From the NCBI RefSeq assembly GCF_000346465.2, contig NC_034012.1, positions 1,265,134-1,329,133 of the forward strand: a stretch of 64,000 nt of DNA, in the 5' to 3' direction. Positions 59,097-64,000 of the stretch are shown piece by piece (within the stretch, counting starts at the first letter, position 1; every line of letters starts with the position of its first letter). The stretch is from Prunus persica (Eukaryota; Streptophyta; Magnoliopsida; Rosales; Rosaceae). A program made the translations under genes and the position numbers. A model generated the notes under the pieces. The model did not search any database. It saw only the letters and a program-made list of their open reading frames with translations, and had not been told where the DNA came from.

Positions 59097-59204
59097 TTGA
59101 CGAGATTTGATGGCTTATATGACAATTGTGTGCATTAATCTATATCAATAATCCAATTCATACTACTAACAAAATCGACTTCAATGTTATTAATATACAG
59201 TGAA

Positions 59205-59348
59205 TATATACTTCCAAAGTATGTGATGCATGAACACTTTTCTGTTAAGTCGGATGTCTAATTTTAGTGTCTTAATTTTAGAGATAGTAGGTGAACAAAG
59301 AAAGAGTTTTCGTCGCAGAGAGAATGTGGAATATCTTCTGGACTATGT
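59205..59348 (+). pseudogene. CRK exon-6 relic
   Basis: Encodes PKYVMHEHFSVKSDV, a stop, then after a shift FSVLILEIVGEQRKSFRR and VEYLLDY before GTAAGT. Probably the exon 6 of CRK-H, 2 kb from its exon-5 piece because of the repeat and Helitron insertions. No exon 7 found. Confidence 0.85.
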
Positions 59349-60724
59349 AAGTAAAAAGGAAAATAACATAAACAGAGCAGCTTTTTTATTTATATTAATA
59401 TATGTATATATATTTTAAATTATATAAAATGGATGTGTTGAATTGAATGAACCAGTTATTCTTTCTTCTTGTTTTCTTTTTTACCTTAAATTTGTAGCAC
59501 CAAGTAATTACTGATGTAATTGTTTGATTACTTGATTGGTAAGTACTAATTAACTCGTTAAAACAAATTAACAGTTGTTCCCGAATCATGGTCATGTCCG
59601 CGTGTTAAAGGGGACAACCCGATAACAGTGAGTGTCCAGACACCACGGGCCTACACAAAAGGAGTCTTTAAGTCCACAGGTCAGGTCTTCTATTTGAGAT
59701 GTCTGAGGAGAAACAAAGAAAAAAACCAAAAGCAAACGTACGCAAAACGCATTCTTGTCTTTTAGTTTCAACTGTGTTCTAAACTTAACCAAATCCAAGA
59801 ATGGTTTACCTTAACTTGAAGACCTCGTTCCTACGATTCTTGTTTGAAGGAGGAAGAAGGCTGGGCTCTCTCTCTCTCTCTCTCTCCAAGAAAACCATCC
59901 TTTCCCACCTTTTGATCTCTTTGGAAACACCTACCCCCACCCATGGAGAAAGAAGAGACCAACACGCGTCCTTTCAATCCTATACCATCGACACCTACGC
60001 TAAGTTGGCACAATTGATCAACAATCAGAATGACACGTGTCCCTTAGCTGGCCCAAGGATAGTCGCAGGATCAGATTACCAGTCGACGCCCACAATTTAG
60101 CCACATCATTTCTTGATTTCCAATATTCCTCTATCTCTAAAAATTCACTGAGCTTGGAAAAATACTACCAACCCATAAACACATGTAGTTTCCGTTAATC
60201 ACAACTGCAGCTCAAGTTAAATATTTTCTGTACATAAAGTAAAACCAATTGTCGTTTATTTGAGAGGCCAAATTAAACTAATTTGTTTTGGTATCAATTT
60301 ATCAAATGCCAAACTAATCCGGACTGGAAACATGTTTTCAACAAAACCCAAATCCAATCAACCCAACACAAACCAATAAATTTCGGATTAATTTGGATTT
60401 AGGCCCATATTAAAATATTAAAATTAAAATAAATTTTTGCATCACATTTTCATCCATGAACTGACGTGTCTGTGTCTGACGAATATACCTCGCAATTGCC
60501 TTGTGCTTTCTGGTTGGCCCGCATCATTAGTCTTCCAATCCAATGATAAAGAGTGAAGAAAACATGTGGTCTGGCTAATTCAGAAGAAAATTCAAAGAGA
60601 AGACTTGAGGTCAAATTAAGGGTCGGGAAGCCATCTAGACCATGTATATTTTTAAGTCAAGAAACCATCTTGTCTTTCCTTCAAGACGAAGTAGTTGTTG
60701 CTTGTTGTGAGTTGAGCAAGAAAA
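59349..60724. other. Spacer between CRK-H relics and CRK-I
   Basis: No gene. A CT run lies at about 59868-59887. From 60205 on it repeats the CRK-G upstream DNA (29455-30355), so the promoter of CRK-I is of CRK-G type. Confidence 0.6.
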
Positions 60725-63309
<2,585 letters not shown>

Positions 63310-63740
63310 TTGGGTGGGGCTGAGTATGTATTTTACTGAACAATTTATTTTATTTTCTTTTCTTTTCTTTGATATATTTGAAAAACTGCAGCTCAATTTG
63401 GTAAAACCAAATTGTCGTTTATTTGACCAATTTGTTTTGGTATCAATTTATCAAATGCCAAACTAATCCGGACTGGAAACCCAAATCCAATCAAGCCAGC
63501 ACAAACAAATATATATTTCAGATTAATTTGGATTGGGCTAATGGGTTTAGGCCCATATTAAAATATTAAAATTAAAATAAATTTTTGCATCATATTTTGA
63601 TTGATGGACTGACGTGTCTCACGAATATACCTCGCAATTGCCTTGTGCTTTCTGGTTGGCCCGCATCAGGGAAAAGAGTGAAGAAAATTCAAAGAGTGAA
63701 GAAAATGTCAAGAAACCATCTTTTCTTTCCTTCAAGAAAA
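63310..63740. repeat. Spacer between CRK-I and CRK-J (third copy of the F-J spacer)
   Basis: Short copy of the 29378-30355 and 60205-60724 spacers (TTTGTTTTGGTATCAATTTA, GGCCCATATTAAAAT, ACGAATATACCTCGC). No gene. Confidence 0.75.
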
Positions 63741-64000
63741 ATGGGTTCGTCGAGATCATTGCTTTTCTTCATTAATCTTGCTATTATTATCTTAAATCTT
63801 GTTGCTCCCACCATATCCCAAGATGATGGAATTTGCACATTTACAGCTGATTACTGCTGGAAATGCTCTGATACTGGCACCTACACAGCAGGTGACAAGT
63901 ACCAAGAGAACCTCAACAGCCTCCTCTCTTCCTTCTCCTCCTCTCTTCTTTACCTCCATGAAGATTCTCGGGTTCGAATTATTCATCGCGATCTCAAAGC
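63741..64000 (+). CDS. CRK-J: deletion fusion of CRK ectodomain start to kinase HRD region, 3'-partial
   Basis: Starts MGSSRSLLFFINLAIIILNL like CRK-G and CRK-I, runs through the extra-cysteine N-terminus (ICTFTADYCWKCSDTG) to NLNSLLSSFSS. Then it continues in the same frame as [20 protein letters not shown], the start of kinase exon 5. The junction is near 63937-63943. Most of DUF26-1, all of DUF26-2, the TM helix and the N-lobe are missing. The frame is open to the window end. It may be a pseudogene, or encode a short secreted or chimeric protein; the rest is needed to tell. The HRDLKA ending differs from the HRDLKP of CRK-F and CRK-I, so the kinase part came from another paralogue. Confidence 0.8.
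   Translation, partial: MGSSRSLLFFINLAIIILNLVAPTISQDDGICTFTADYCWKCSDTGTYTAGDKYQENLNSLLSSFSSSLLYLHEDSRVRIIHRDLK

Overview
This is plant nuclear DNA, almost certainly from a eudicot. It has short introns with GT/AG borders and AT-rich spacers. It carries a tandem array of DUF26 cysteine-rich receptor-like kinases (CRKs) and plant-type mobile elements of the CACTA, Copia and Helitron classes. The overall look would fit a woody rosid such as a Rosaceae tree, but that is a guess and no sequence here proves it.

The backbone is a plus-strand CRK cluster. Every complete gene has the same seven exons: (1) signal peptide, two DUF26 domains and hinge; (2) transmembrane segment; (3) juxtamembrane and glycine-rich loop; (4) VAVK and helix C; (5) HRD, DFG; (6) APE segment; (7) C-lobe end. 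From left to right: CRK-A (5' end outside the window, to 1826); a relic (2465-2850); CRK-B (3432-6397); a relic (6990-7642); CRK-C (8843-11804, near twin of B); a deleted third copy of the B/C unit (15888-17190); CRK-D (17657-20584) and its twin CRK-E (22516-25579); CRK-F (26755-29377); CRK-G (30356-31944, broken); relics at 49440-50226; CRK-H (55549-56566 plus scattered pieces to 59348, broken); CRK-I (60725-63309, apparently intact and mosaic); CRK-J (63741 to the window end, an ectodomain-kinase deletion fusion). B-E form one ectodomain class with a proline-rich hinge. F-J form a second class with extra N-terminal cysteines.

Mobile DNA fills the gaps. A 13.5-kb CACTA element (32015-45478) sits in the fourth intron of CRK-G. 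It encodes a TNP2-type transposase and a second gene ending in a Ulp1-like cysteine protease, both on the minus strand. It also carries a degenerate captured piece of the proteasome lid gene RPN6, and its non-coding DNA is packed with ACGAC/GTCGT motifs. A young Copia element (50712-54785; same-length LTRs with no difference seen by eye, AAAAG target duplication) has one long ORF from which the reverse transcriptase has been removed in frame. A related solo LTR (16202-16792, TTATC duplication), a non-autonomous Helitron (12438-15441) and a decayed relative of it (58228-59096) are also present.

Functionally, the intact CRKs should be plasma-membrane receptor kinases with apoplastic DUF26 ectodomains and cytoplasmic RD-type Ser/Thr kinases. 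The window mainly shows how such a cluster evolves: unit duplication, exchange between paralogues, deletion fusions and transposon insertion. There is one assembly gap (35680-35925). No rRNA, tRNA or CRISPR was seen.
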